NCBI RefSeq assembly: GCF_021172045.1
Contig: NZ_CP087164.1
Span: forward strand, 1,612,001 to 1,676,000
Direction: 5' to 3'
From: Capillimicrobium parvum
Lineage (GTDB): Bacteria > Actinomycetota > Thermoleophilia > Solirubrobacterales > Solirubrobacteraceae
Length of the DNA stretch: 64,000 nt
This document shows, piece by piece, positions 15,415-23,079 of the stretch (the stretch's first letter is position 1; each line of letters opens with the position of its first letter). The notes under the pieces were generated by a model. The model had not been told where the DNA came from, ran no database searches, and was given only the letters and a program-made list of their open reading frames with translations. Position numbers and translations under genes: made by a program.

Positions 15415-16539
15415 GTGAAGACGCTCGACGACCTCGACGTCGGGGGCAGACGCGTCCTGGTGCGGGTCGACTTCAACGTCCCGCTCCAGGACGGCGCGAT
15501 CACGGATGACACGCGGATCCGGGGCGCGCTGCCGACGCTGCGCGAGCTGCGCGAGAAGGGCGCGGCGCAGGTGGTCCTCGTCTCCCATCTCGGCCGCCCG
15601 AAGGGCGCGCCCGATCCTAGGTACTCGCTCGCCCCCGTCGCGGCGCGGCTGAGCGAGCTGCTCGGGACCGACGTCGCGTTCGGCGACGACGCGCCCTCGG
15701 ACGCCGAACTCGTTCTGCTCGAGAACATCCGCTTCGAGCCGGGGGAGACGAAGAACGACCCCGAGCTCGCGCGGCGGCTCGCGGCGCGCGCCGACGTCTA
15801 CGTCGACGACGCGTTCGGCGCGGCGCACCGCGCGCACGCCTCGACCGACGGGGTCGCGCACCTGCTGCCCCACGCGGCGGGCCGGCTGCTGCAGCGCGAG
15901 GTCGAGACGCTGACCGGCATCCTCGCCGACCCCCGCCGGCCGTTCGTGGCCGTCGTGGGCGGGGCGAAGGTGACCGACAAGATCGGCGTCCTGCGGCGCT
16001 TCCTCGAGGTGGCCGACCGCGTGCTGATCGGCGGGGCGATGGCGTTCCCGTTCCTGCGCGCGCAGGGCCACGCCGTCGGCGCCTCGCTGTGCGCGGCTGA
16101 CGACGTGGAGGCCGCTCGGGGGCTGGTCGGCGACGACAAGCTCGGCCTCCCGGTCGACCTCGTCCTGGGCCGCGAGTTCTCCGCGGACACCGAGACGCGC
16201 GAGCTCGACGGCGTCGACGTGCCCGACGGCTGGATGGGCCTCGACATCGGGCCGCGCAGCGCGCAGCTGTACGCCCAGGAGATCGCCGGCGCCGGCACGG
16301 TGTGCTGGAACGGGCCGATGGGCGCGTTCGAGCTCGCGCCGTTCGCGGCGGGCACGAAGGCGGTGGCCGAGGCGGTCGCCGCGAGCCCGGCGACCACGGT
16401 GGTCGGAGGCGGCGACTCGGTCGCCGCGGTGGTGCAGTTCGGTCTGTCGGATCAGGTCGACCATGTCTCGACGGGCGGCGGAGCCTCGCTCGAGCTCATC
16501 GAAGGCAAGCAGCTCCCGGGCGTGGAGGCCCTTTCATGA
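15415..16539 (+). CDS. pgk: Phosphoglycerate kinase
   Basis: 374 residues, slightly short of the usual 390-400. GTG 15415 gives the family N-terminus KTLDDLDVGGRRVLVRVDFNVPL; a TTG at 15397 lies inside the RNA closing helix and is rejected. Also visible are LLENIRFEPGETKND, VGGAKVTDKI, and the nucleotide-binding TTVVGGGDSVAAV and STGGGASLELIEGKQLPGV. It transfers phosphate from 1,3-bisphosphoglycerate to ADP. No clear AGGAGG-type ribosome site precedes it, and the stop overlaps the tpiA start by ATGA. Confidence 0.97.
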   Translation: MKTLDDLDVGGRRVLVRVDFNVPLQDGAITDDTRIRGALPTLRELREKGAAQVVLVSHLGRPKGAPDPRYSLAPVAARLSELLGTDVAFGDDAPSDAELVLLENIRFEPGETKNDPELARRLAARADVYVDDAFGAAHRAHASTDGVAHLLPHAAGRLLQREVETLTGILADPRRPFVAVVGGAKVTDKIGVLRRFLEVADRVLIGGAMAFPFLRAQGHAVGASLCAADDVEAARGLVGDDKLGLPVDLVLGREFSADTETRELDGVDVPDGWMGLDIGPRSAQLYAQEIAGAGTVCWNGPMGAFELAPFAAGTKAVAEAVAASPATTVVGGGDSVAAVVQFGLSDQVDHVSTGGGASLELIEGKQLPGVEALS

Positions 16540-17312
16540 GCGACGATCGCACTCGGACCCCGTTCATCGCGGGCAACTGGAAGATGCACAAGACCATCGC
16601 GGAGGCCGAGGCGTTCGTCGCCGGGCTCCTGCCGCGCGTCGCGGACGCCGATGGCGTCGAGGTCTCGCTGTGCGTCCCGTTCACGGCGCTGCAGGCGGTC
16701 GTCGACTCGACCCGCGGCTCGCGGGTGGAGGTCTACGCGCAGAACATGCACGAGGCCCCGGAGGGCGCGTTCACCGGCGAGGTGTCGGCGGCGATGCTCA
16801 CCGAGCTCGACGTGCACGGCGCGCTGCTCGGGCACTCCGAGCGCCGCCAGTTCTTCGGCGAGAACGACCGCGCGCTCCAGCAGAAGGTGCCGGCCGCGCT
16901 GGCGGCCGGGCTCAAGCCGATGCTGTGCGTCGGCGAGACCGAGGAGGAGCGCGAGGCGGGCGACACCGAGCGCAAGCTCCGCCACCAGGTCCAGGAGGGC
17001 CTCGAGAAGGTCCCGCTCGAGCGGCTGGCGGAGGTGACGATCGCCTACGAGCCGATCTGGGCGATCGGCACCGGCCGGGTCGCGACGCCCGACCAGGCGC
17101 AGGAGGCCATCGCGTTCGTCCGGGCGCTCGTCGCCGGGTTCGACAAGGAGGCCTCCGAGCAGGTGCGCGTGCTCTACGGCGGATCGGTGAAGGCCGACAA
17201 CGCCGCCGAGCTCCTGGCGCTGCCGGACGTCGACGGCGCGCTCGTCGGCGGGGCGTCGCTGGACCCGGCGTCCTTCGCGGCCATCGTCGACGCGGCGCGG
17301 GGCGCGGCGTGA
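16536..17312 (+). CDS. tpiA: Triosephosphate isomerase
   Basis: 258 residues; ATG 16536 overlaps the pgk stop by four bases. Catalytic residues are seen in FIAGNWKMHK (Asn/Lys), LLGHSERRQFFGE (His) and VTIAYEPIWAIGTGR (Glu), and the phosphate loop is VLYGGSVKADNAAEL followed by GALVGGASL. It interconverts dihydroxyacetone phosphate and glyceraldehyde-3-phosphate. The tight overlap implies translational coupling with pgk and gpmI. Confidence 0.98.
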   Translation: MSDDRTRTPFIAGNWKMHKTIAEAEAFVAGLLPRVADADGVEVSLCVPFTALQAVVDSTRGSRVEVYAQNMHEAPEGAFTGEVSAAMLTELDVHGALLGHSERRQFFGENDRALQQKVPAALAAGLKPMLCVGETEEEREAGDTERKLRHQVQEGLEKVPLERLAEVTIAYEPIWAIGTGRVATPDQAQEAIAFVRALVAGFDKEASEQVRVLYGGSVKADNAAELLALPDVDGALVGGASLDPASFAAIVDAARGAA

Positions 17313-18805
17313 CGGAGACCGTCCCGGCGGTCTGCCTCGTCGTCCTCGACGGGTGGGGTCTGGCCCCCGACGGCCCGGGCAACGCGATCTCACAGGCGGA
17401 CACGCCGGTGATGGACCGGCTGTGGGCGACGTATCCGCACGCGCAGCTGCGCACGAGCGGCCCGGACGTCGGGCTGCCGCCCGGGCAGATGGGCAACTCG
17501 GAGGTCGGCCACCTGAACCTCGGCGCGGGCGCGGTCGTCAAGCAGGACCTTCTGCGCATCGACGAGGCGCTGGCGGCGCGCGAGTTCCCGGGCGTGCTGC
17601 GCGAGGCGATGCGCGAGTCCGAGCGCGTGCACCTCATCGGGCTCGTGTCCGACGGCGGCGTGCACTCCTCGATCGAGCATCTCGAGGCGCTCGTGGAGCT
17701 CGGTCGGTCCGAGGGCGTCACCGACCTCGTCATCCATGCCTTCACCGACGGGCGCGACACGCTGCCCCACAACGGCGCGGCGTACCTGGACCGGGTCGCC
17801 GGATGGGACGGCGTGCGGGTCGGCTCGGTCGTCGGCCGCTACTTCGCGATGGACCGCGACCGGCGCTGGGAGCGCGTGCGGCAGGCCTACGACCTGCTCG
17901 TCCACGGCACGGCCCAGCACCACGTCGAGGCGGCGGGCGACGCGGCCCGCGAGGCCTACGCGCGCGAGGAGACCGACGAGTTCATCACCGCGACGACGGT
18001 CGGCGCCGAGGCGCGCATCCGGCCGGGCGACAGCGTCATCGCGTTCAACTTCCGGCCCGACCGGATGCGGGAGATCACGCGGGCGCTGGCGGACCCCGGC
18101 TTCGCGGAGGTCGACCGGCGCGGCGCGGAGCCGGTGGAGCGCTACGCGACGATGACCGAGTACGAGGAGGGCTGGCCGTACCCCGTCGCCTTCCCGCCCC
18201 ACCGGCCGGCGGCGACGCTCTCGGCGATCGTGGCGGCGCGCGGCCTCCGGCAGCTGCACGTCGCGGAGACCGAGAAGTATCCGCACGTGACGTACTTCTT
18301 CGGCGGCGGCGAGGAGACCCCGTACGCGGGCGAGCGGCGCGAGCTCGTCGACTCCCCGCGCGACGTGCCGACCTACGACCACAAGCCGGCGATGAGCGCG
18401 CCCGAGGCGGCGCGGGCGTTCGTCGGCGCGTGGCGCGAGGACGGGTTCGGCTTCGGGATCATCAACTTCGCCAACGCCGACATGGTGGGCCACACCGGCG
18501 TGATTCCCGCGGCGGTCGAGGCGGTCGAGACGGTGGACCGCTGCCTGGGCGAGGTGGTCGAGGCAGTGCGTTCGTCGGGCGGCGTGTGCATCGTCACGGC
18601 CGACCACGGGAACGCCGACCACATGCTCGAGCCCGACGGCTCGCCGAACACCGCCCACTCGCTGAACCCGGTGCCGCTGATCGTCACGCTCGACGGCGTG
18701 CGGCTGCGCGAGGAAGGCATCCTCGCCGACGTGGCGCCGACCGTGCTGGCGCTGCTCGGCATCGAGCAGCCGCCCGAGATGACCGGGAGGTCGATGATCC
18801 GATGA
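17309..18805 (+). CDS. gpmI: 2,3-bisphosphoglycerate-independent phosphoglycerate mutase
   Basis: 498 residues from GTG 17309, overlapping the tpiA stop by four bases. The alkaline-phosphatase-fold enzyme shows LVVLDGWGL near the N-terminus, the catalytic serine in PPGQMGNSEVGHLNLGAG, SDGGVHSSIEHLEAL, FTDGRDTLP, and the metal-ligand stretches NFANADMVGHTG and TADHGNADHM. It converts 3- to 2-phosphoglycerate and needs Mn2+ in known relatives. The stop overlaps the start of the next gene. Confidence 0.97.
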   Translation: MTETVPAVCLVVLDGWGLAPDGPGNAISQADTPVMDRLWATYPHAQLRTSGPDVGLPPGQMGNSEVGHLNLGAGAVVKQDLLRIDEALAAREFPGVLREAMRESERVHLIGLVSDGGVHSSIEHLEALVELGRSEGVTDLVIHAFTDGRDTLPHNGAAYLDRVAGWDGVRVGSVVGRYFAMDRDRRWERVRQAYDLLVHGTAQHHVEAAGDAAREAYAREETDEFITATTVGAEARIRPGDSVIAFNFRPDRMREITRALADPGFAEVDRRGAEPVERYATMTEYEEGWPYPVAFPPHRPAATLSAIVAARGLRQLHVAETEKYPHVTYFFGGGEETPYAGERRELVDSPRDVPTYDHKPAMSAPEAARAFVGAWREDGFGFGIINFANADMVGHTGVIPAAVEAVETVDRCLGEVVEAVRSSGGVCIVTADHGNADHMLEPDGSPNTAHSLNPVPLIVTLDGVRLREEGILADVAPTVLALLGIEQPPEMTGRSMIR

Positions 18806-19767
18806 TCGCCGCGTACGCCCAGTCGATCTCCGACGACGACCCGCTCTCGGGCCTCGTCGTCGGTGAGCGGCCCGACCCCGAACCGCCGGCGGGGTGGACG
18901 ACGGTGCAGGTCCGCGCGGCGGCGCTCAACCACCACGACCTGTGGTCGCTGCGCGGGCAGGGGCTGCGCGCGGACCAGGTGCCGATGATCCTCGGCACGG
19001 ACGCCGCGGGCGTCGACGAGGACGGCAACGCCGTGATCGTGCACTCGGTCATCAGCCGCGACGACTGGCGCGGGGACGAGACGCTCGACCCGAAGCGCTC
19101 GCTGCTGTCCGAGGTGCACCAGGGCGCCATGGCCGAGCGGGTGATGGTGCCCAGGCGCAACCTCGTGCCGAAGCCGGACGCGCTGTCCTTCGAAGAGGCG
19201 GCGTGCCTGCCGACGGCGTGGCTGACCGCCTACCGGATGCTGTTCGTCAAGGCGCAGGCGCAGCCCGGGCAGACCGTGCTCGTGCAGGGCGCGACGGGCG
19301 GCGTCGCCACGGCGGCGGTCGCGCTCGGGCGCCAGGCGGGGCTGCGGATGTGGGTGACGAGCCGCGACGAGGAGAAGCGAACGCGTGCGGTGGAGCTCGG
19401 GGCCGATGCGGCGTTCGAGACCGGCGCGCGGCTGCCCGACCGCGTCGACGTGGTGCTCGAGACGGTGGGCGAGGCGACGTGGAGCCACTCGCTGCGCTCC
19501 CTGCGGCCCGGCGGGACGCTGGTCGTGGCCGGCGCGACGAGCGGGTTCGGCCCCTCGGCCGAGCTGCCGCGCCTGTTCTTCCTCCAGCTCAACGTCCTCG
19601 GCTCGACGATGGGAACGCGCGACGAGCTGGTGCAGCTCGTGCGGCTGCTCGAGGTCAGCGGGCTGCGGCCGGTCGTCGACCGGGTCCTGCCGCTGGCCGA
19701 CGCGCGCGAGGGCTTCGCCGCGATGGCCGCGGGCGACCTGGTCGGCAAGGTCGTGTTCACGCCGTGA
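18802..19767 (+). CDS. Zinc-free MDR quinone oxidoreductase-like protein
   Basis: 321 residues; ATG 18802 overlaps the gpmI stop. The GroES-like N-terminal domain (VQVRAAALNHHDLWSLRGQG, ILGTDAAGVDEDG) is followed by the NADP-binding motif VLVQGATGGVATAAVALGRQ and DAREGFAAMAAGDLVGKVVF. The structural-zinc cysteines of alcohol dehydrogenases are missing, as in QOR-type enzymes. The substrate is unknown; sharing a glycolytic operon is probably coincidental co-transcription. The last 18 codons and following bases have been duplicated in tandem just downstream. Confidence 0.9.
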   Translation: MIAAYAQSISDDDPLSGLVVGERPDPEPPAGWTTVQVRAAALNHHDLWSLRGQGLRADQVPMILGTDAAGVDEDGNAVIVHSVISRDDWRGDETLDPKRSLLSEVHQGAMAERVMVPRRNLVPKPDALSFEEAACLPTAWLTAYRMLFVKAQAQPGQTVLVQGATGGVATAAVALGRQAGLRMWVTSRDEEKRTRAVELGADAAFETGARLPDRVDVVLETVGEATWSHSLRSLRPGGTLVVAGATSGFGPSAELPRLFFLQLNVLGSTMGTRDELVQLVRLLEVSGLRPVVDRVLPLADAREGFAAMAAGDLVGKVVFTP

Positions 19768-19843
19768 AGCGCCTGACGCTTCGCCGCGATGGCCGCGGGC
19801 GACCTGGTTGGCAAGGTCGTGTCACGCCGTCAAGCGCCTGACG
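19713..19843. repeat. Tandem duplication of the 3' end of the oxidoreductase gene
   Basis: A 66-base unit at 19713-19778, spanning the last 18 codons, the stop and 11 bases beyond, is followed directly by a 65-base copy at 19779-19843. The second copy differs by C to T in the GTC codon, loss of one T, and G to C in the old stop. A further partial copy of about nine bases follows. This is a recent slippage-type duplication in which the second copy is already decaying. Confidence 0.9.
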
Positions 19844-20058
19844 CTCGCCGCGTTCTGACGGCTTGCGGGGGGATCGTCGTCAAGCCGAAGGAGGAGGCGG
19901 CGGCCCGCCGGCTCCGGACTGGGTCAGGGTCGTATGGGGAGCCGGCGGACCGCCGCGGTGCGTCCTGGGGGAGGATTCGCACGGGCATCCTCACTCGGGT
20001 ACCTCAAGCCGAGGTCAAGATCGGGTGAAAGGTTCCTGATCCCGATACCGTGGCGCGC
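19844..20058. other. Intergenic region with a leaderless-type promoter at its end
   Basis: No credible gene is seen in these 215 bases; a 79-codon frame at 19789-20028 only reads the duplicated gene tail. The far end carries the hexamer TACCGT at 20046-20051, seven bases before the ATG of the next gene. Confidence 0.5.
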
Positions 20059-20649
20059 ATGAAGGAGATCCTCCCGGGCGTCCAGCACTGGTCGGCGACC
20101 CATCCGGGCATCGGCAAGCTGGTGCACTCCTACGCGGTCGGCACGACGCTGATCGACCCGCTGCTCGGTCCGGACGGTCTCGACGCGCTGCCCGGCCCGG
20201 TGTCCCAGATCCTCCTGACCAACCGGCACCACTACCGGTCGAGCGGGGAGATCGCCGAGCGCTTCCGCTGTCCCGTGCGCTGCCACCACGCCGGGCTGCA
20301 CGAGTTCGCGGGGACCGACCGCGTCGTCGAGGGCTTCGAGTGGGGCGACCGCCTGGCGGACGACGTCGTCGCAGTGAAGCTCGACGCGATCTGCGACGAG
20401 GAGACGGTCCTGCACATCGCGGGCGGCGACGGGGCGCTGGCGTTCGCGGACGGCCTGGTCGAGTGGGAGGGCCGGCTGGGCTTCGTGCCGGACTTCCTGC
20501 TCGGCGACGATCCGCAGGACGTCAAGGCGCGCCTGCACGAGGGCCTGTCCGCGCTGCTGGACCTCGAGTTCGACACGCTCCTGCTCGCCCACGGCGAGCC
20601 GGTGGTGGGCGGCGGCAAGGACGCGCTGCGCCGGTTCCTGGCCGGCTGA
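20059..20649 (+). CDS. Metallo-beta-lactamase-fold-like protein with altered metal site
   Basis: 196 residues. ATG 20059 stands seven bases behind TACCGT, so it is preferred over GTG 20050. The fold is suggested by GVQHWSATHPGIGKLVHSYAVGTTLIDPL, the strand ILLTNRHHYRSSGEIAERF where MBL hydrolases have THxHxDH, the buried LHIAGGDGALAFADG, FLLGDDPQDVKARLHEGLSALLDLEFDTLLLAHGEPVVGGG, and a final DALRRFL helix. The canonical metal-binding HxHxDH is reduced to NRHHYR, so hydrolase activity is doubtful. Related actinobacterial proteins are annotated only as MBL-like. Confidence 0.7.
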   Translation: MKEILPGVQHWSATHPGIGKLVHSYAVGTTLIDPLLGPDGLDALPGPVSQILLTNRHHYRSSGEIAERFRCPVRCHHAGLHEFAGTDRVVEGFEWGDRLADDVVAVKLDAICDEETVLHIAGGDGALAFADGLVEWEGRLGFVPDFLLGDDPQDVKARLHEGLSALLDLEFDTLLLAHGEPVVGGGKDALRRFLAG

Positions 20650-20670
20650 CCGCGCCCGCGCGTCCGCCCC

Positions 20671-20712
20671 TGGACAACTCGTTGTGCGGACAACGACTCT
20701 GTTTGCTACGGT
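20671..20712 (+). promoter_or_regulatory. Promoter and probable auto-operator of the MarR gene
   Basis: Three alternating half-sites occur in a row: ACAAC (20674), GTTGT (20681) and ACAAC (20690), giving two overlapping inverted repeats with 2- and 4-base spacers. A -10-like TACGGT lies at 20707-20712. The layout fits a MarR dimer site overlapping the -35 region. Confidence 0.6.
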
Positions 20713-20727
20713 CCGACCGCGCGCGCG

Positions 20728-21180
20728 ATGACGGCCCCGACCTCGCCCCATCTCCTCACGCCGACCGAGCTTCGCGCCTGGCGTGGCTTCCTGCGCGTGC
20801 ACTCGACGCTCGTCAAGGCGCTCGACGGCGAACTCGAGCGCGCCCACGGGTTGAGCCTCACGTCCTACGAGGTGCTCATGTTCCTCGGCGACGCGCCCGA
20901 GGGCCAGTTGCGCATGCACGACCTCGCCAGCAACGTCCTGCTCAGCCGCAGCGGTCTGACCCGCCTGGCCGACCGGCTCGAGCGCGACGGCCTCATCGAG
21001 CGTCATCCGTGCGAGGACGACGCCCGCGGCTCGTTCGCGGTGATCACCGATCTGGGCCGCGGCCGGCTGCAGGCCGCCCGCGCGACGCACCTCGACGGCG
21101 TGCGCCGCCACTTCCTCTCCCACCTCTCGCCCGAGGACCAGGACCGCCTGGGCGAGACGTGGGAGCGCATCGCCGGCTGA
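20728..21180 (+). CDS. MarR-family transcriptional regulator
   Basis: 150 residues. The winged helix-turn-helix is plain: LTSYEVLMFLGDAPEGQLRMHDLASNVLLSRSGLTRLADRLERDGLIER, with the wing CEDDARGSFAVITDLGRGRL. N- and C-terminal helices for dimerisation flank it. It likely binds the ACAAC/GTTGT repeats in its own promoter. A strong hairpin follows the gene. The nearest target candidates are the MBL-like gene upstream and hsp20 downstream. Confidence 0.93.
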   Translation: MTAPTSPHLLTPTELRAWRGFLRVHSTLVKALDGELERAHGLSLTSYEVLMFLGDAPEGQLRMHDLASNVLLSRSGLTRLADRLERDGLIERHPCEDDARGSFAVITDLGRGRLQAARATHLDGVRRHFLSHLSPEDQDRLGETWERIAG

Positions 21181-21224
21181 AGCGGCGCAGTCCGGTTCGC
21201 GGCCGACCTGCCGGCCCGGCGTGT

Positions 21225-21259
21225 GGCCGTCCATGCCCGCTCAGCGGGCACGGACGGCC
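21225..21259 (+). terminator. Strong hairpin after the MarR gene
   Basis: GGCCGTCC (21225-21232) pairs with GGACGGCC (21252-21259) and TGCCCGCT (21234-21241) with AGCGGGCA (21243-21250), interrupted by one A-C mismatch. There is no T run, so it is either a GC-rich actinobacterial intrinsic terminator or an RNA-end stabiliser. Confidence 0.6.
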
Positions 21260-21307
21260 GACCGTCCGCGCGCGAACATAAATATCGCTAAGCGAGCACG
21301 AGAAGAC

Positions 21308-21337
21308 TTGACACGTCGAGGCTGAGATTTCTATACT
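21308..21337 (+). promoter_or_regulatory. Strong sigma-70-type promoter for hsp20
   Basis: A perfect -35 TTGACA (21308-21313) and -10 TATACT (21332-21337) are separated by 18 bases, rare in this GC-rich window. A short palindrome TCGCTAAGCGA lies upstream at 21285-21295. No convincing HspR (HAIR) repeat is seen. Confidence 0.8.
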
Positions 21338-21376
21338 GCGCGCCATCAGGTACCCGCCAATCACAGGAGGCCACCC

Positions 21377-21835
21377 ATGGCACTTGTCCGCTGGGAGCCG
21401 GTGACCATGAACCGGCTGTTCACGAACCTCTTCGACACCCCGACCGGCGCTGCTCCGTCCGTGTCGCGCTGGGTCCCGGCGATGGATCTCGCCGAGACGC
21501 AGGACGCGTACGTGCTCCGCGCCGACCTGCCGGGCCTGTCGCCGGACGACGTCACGATCGAGCTCGAGCATCGCGTCCTCACGGTCTCCGGCGAGCGCCG
21601 GGCCGAGGAGGCCGCCGAGGGCACCGGCTGGCGCCGGGTCGAGCGCAGCTTCGGTGCGTTCAAGCGGTCGCTCACGCTGCCCGAGGGCATCGACGCCGGC
21701 GCGGTCGCCGCGTCGTTCGACAACGGCGTGCTCACCGTCACCATCCCGAAGCCCGAGGAGCGCAAGCCGCGCCGCGTGTCCATCGCCGTCGAGGGCGCGC
21801 AGCCCAAGGCGATCGAGGGCTCCGAGGCCGAGTAG
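21377..21835 (+). CDS. Small heat-shock protein, Hsp20/alpha-crystallin family
   Basis: 152 residues, ATG 21377 behind AGGAGG (21365-21370). The alpha-crystallin domain runs from about residue 35 to 135: AMDLAETQDAYVLRADLPGLSPDDVTIELEHRVLTVSGER, then FGAFKRSLTLPEGIDAGAVAASFDNGVLTVTIPKPE with the conserved GVL. Short N- and C-terminal extensions are normal for the class that forms oligomers and holds unfolded proteins. It has its own strong promoter; the tgt gene starts 23 bases downstream with a separate -10. Confidence 0.96.
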   Translation: MALVRWEPVTMNRLFTNLFDTPTGAAPSVSRWVPAMDLAETQDAYVLRADLPGLSPDDVTIELEHRVLTVSGERRAEEAAEGTGWRRVERSFGAFKRSLTLPEGIDAGAVAASFDNGVLTVTIPKPEERKPRRVSIAVEGAQPKAIEGSEAE

Positions 21836-21858
21836 GGGAGGCAGTAGCGTGCGAGCGC

Positions 21859-23079
21859 GTGATCAGCGCGCTCGCCATCCTCTCGCGCGACCCCGGCTCG
21901 CAGGCGCGGGCCGGGGTCCTGCGCACCGCCCACGGCGAGGTGCGCACACCCGCCTTCGTCCCGCTCGCCACGAAGGCGACCGTGAAGGGCCTAGAGCCCC
22001 GCGACGTGGCCGGCCTCGGCTACGACATGGTGCTCGGCAACACCTTCCACCTCTTCCTCGAACCGGGCCATGAGCGCATCGCCCGCTTCGGCGGGCTGCA
22101 CCGCTTCATGCGCTGGGACGGCCCGATCATCACGGACTCCGGCGGCTTCCAGGTCTTCAGCATGGGCCACGGGACGGTGGCCGACGAGATCAAGGGCCGC
22201 GCGCCGCAGGGCGCCGACCGCTCCGGCGCCATCCTCGAGATCGCCGAGGAGGGCGTGCGCTTCAAGTCGTACATCAACGGCGACGAGCGCTTCATGGCGC
22301 CCGAGACGTCGATGGAGGTCCAGGCCGCGCTCGGCTCCGACCTCGCGCTGGTCTTCGACGAGTGCACGCCGTTCCACGCCACCCGCGACTACACGGCCCG
22401 CTCGACCGAGCGCACGCACCGCTGGCTGCGCCGCTGCCTGGACTGGCACGCCGAGCACGGGCCGCCCGAGCAGCTCGTCTTCGGCATCGTCCAGGGCGGC
22501 GTCCACGACGACCTGCGCCGCGAGTCGACCGAGATCGTCGGCACGAGCGAGGTCGACGGCGTCGCGATCGGCGGCTCGCTCGGCGAGACGAAGGCGCAGA
22601 TGCACGAGGTCGCCGGCTGGTCGACGCAGGTCCTCGACGAGGTCGCCCCGGACAAGCCGCGCCACCTGCTCGGCATCGGCGAGGTCGACGACCTGATCCG
22701 CGGCGTCGAGCTCGGCATCGACCACTTCGACTGCGCCATGCCGACGCGCATCGCCCGCCATGGCATGGCGCTCGTGCCCGACCCCGAGCGGCGCTGGCGC
22801 GTCGACCTCACGGGCGCACGCTTCAAGGACTCCGACGAGCCGATCCTCGACGGCTGCCCGTGCCCGTGCTGCGCCGCCGGCTTCAGCCGCGGCTACCTGC
22901 GCTACCTGCTAAAGGCGCGCGAGCTGACGGGCATGCGGCTCGTCACGCTGCACAACCTGGCGTTCGTCTCCCGGCTCATGACCGATCTGCGGGAGGCGAT
23001 CCTGCAGGGGACGTTGCGCGAGGTGGCCGCCGCCTTGCGGACCGGCGCGGCGCCGGGGCTTTCCAGAAGCGCGGCGTGA
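21859..23079 (+). CDS. tgt: tRNA-guanine transglycosylase
   Basis: 406 residues from GTG 21859, eight bases behind TAGCGT (21845-21850). Family motifs are complete: TPAFVPLATKATVKGL, GPIITDSGGFQVFS with the first catalytic Asp, GIGEVDDLIRGVELGIDHFDCAMPTRIARHG with the nucleophile Asp, and the zinc site CPCPCC with the later THNL-type His. It exchanges guanine 34 in GUN-anticodon tRNAs for a queuosine precursor. Its 3' end overlaps the convergent acyltransferase gene by 104 bases, and the last 20 residues are lineage-specific. Confidence 0.96.
   Translation: MISALAILSRDPGSQARAGVLRTAHGEVRTPAFVPLATKATVKGLEPRDVAGLGYDMVLGNTFHLFLEPGHERIARFGGLHRFMRWDGPIITDSGGFQVFSMGHGTVADEIKGRAPQGADRSGAILEIAEEGVRFKSYINGDERFMAPETSMEVQAALGSDLALVFDECTPFHATRDYTARSTERTHRWLRRCLDWHAEHGPPEQLVFGIVQGGVHDDLRRESTEIVGTSEVDGVAIGGSLGETKAQMHEVAGWSTQVLDEVAPDKPRHLLGIGEVDDLIRGVELGIDHFDCAMPTRIARHGMALVPDPERRWRVDLTGARFKDSDEPILDGCPCPCCAAGFSRGYLRYLLKARELTGMRLVTLHNLAFVSRLMTDLREAILQGTLREVAAALRTGAAPGLSRSAA

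Noticed and set aside
21281-21340. HspR-type HAIR operator before hsp20
   Set aside because: CTTGA is present but the required inverted partner with seven-base spacing is not; only a sigma-70 promoter is supported.
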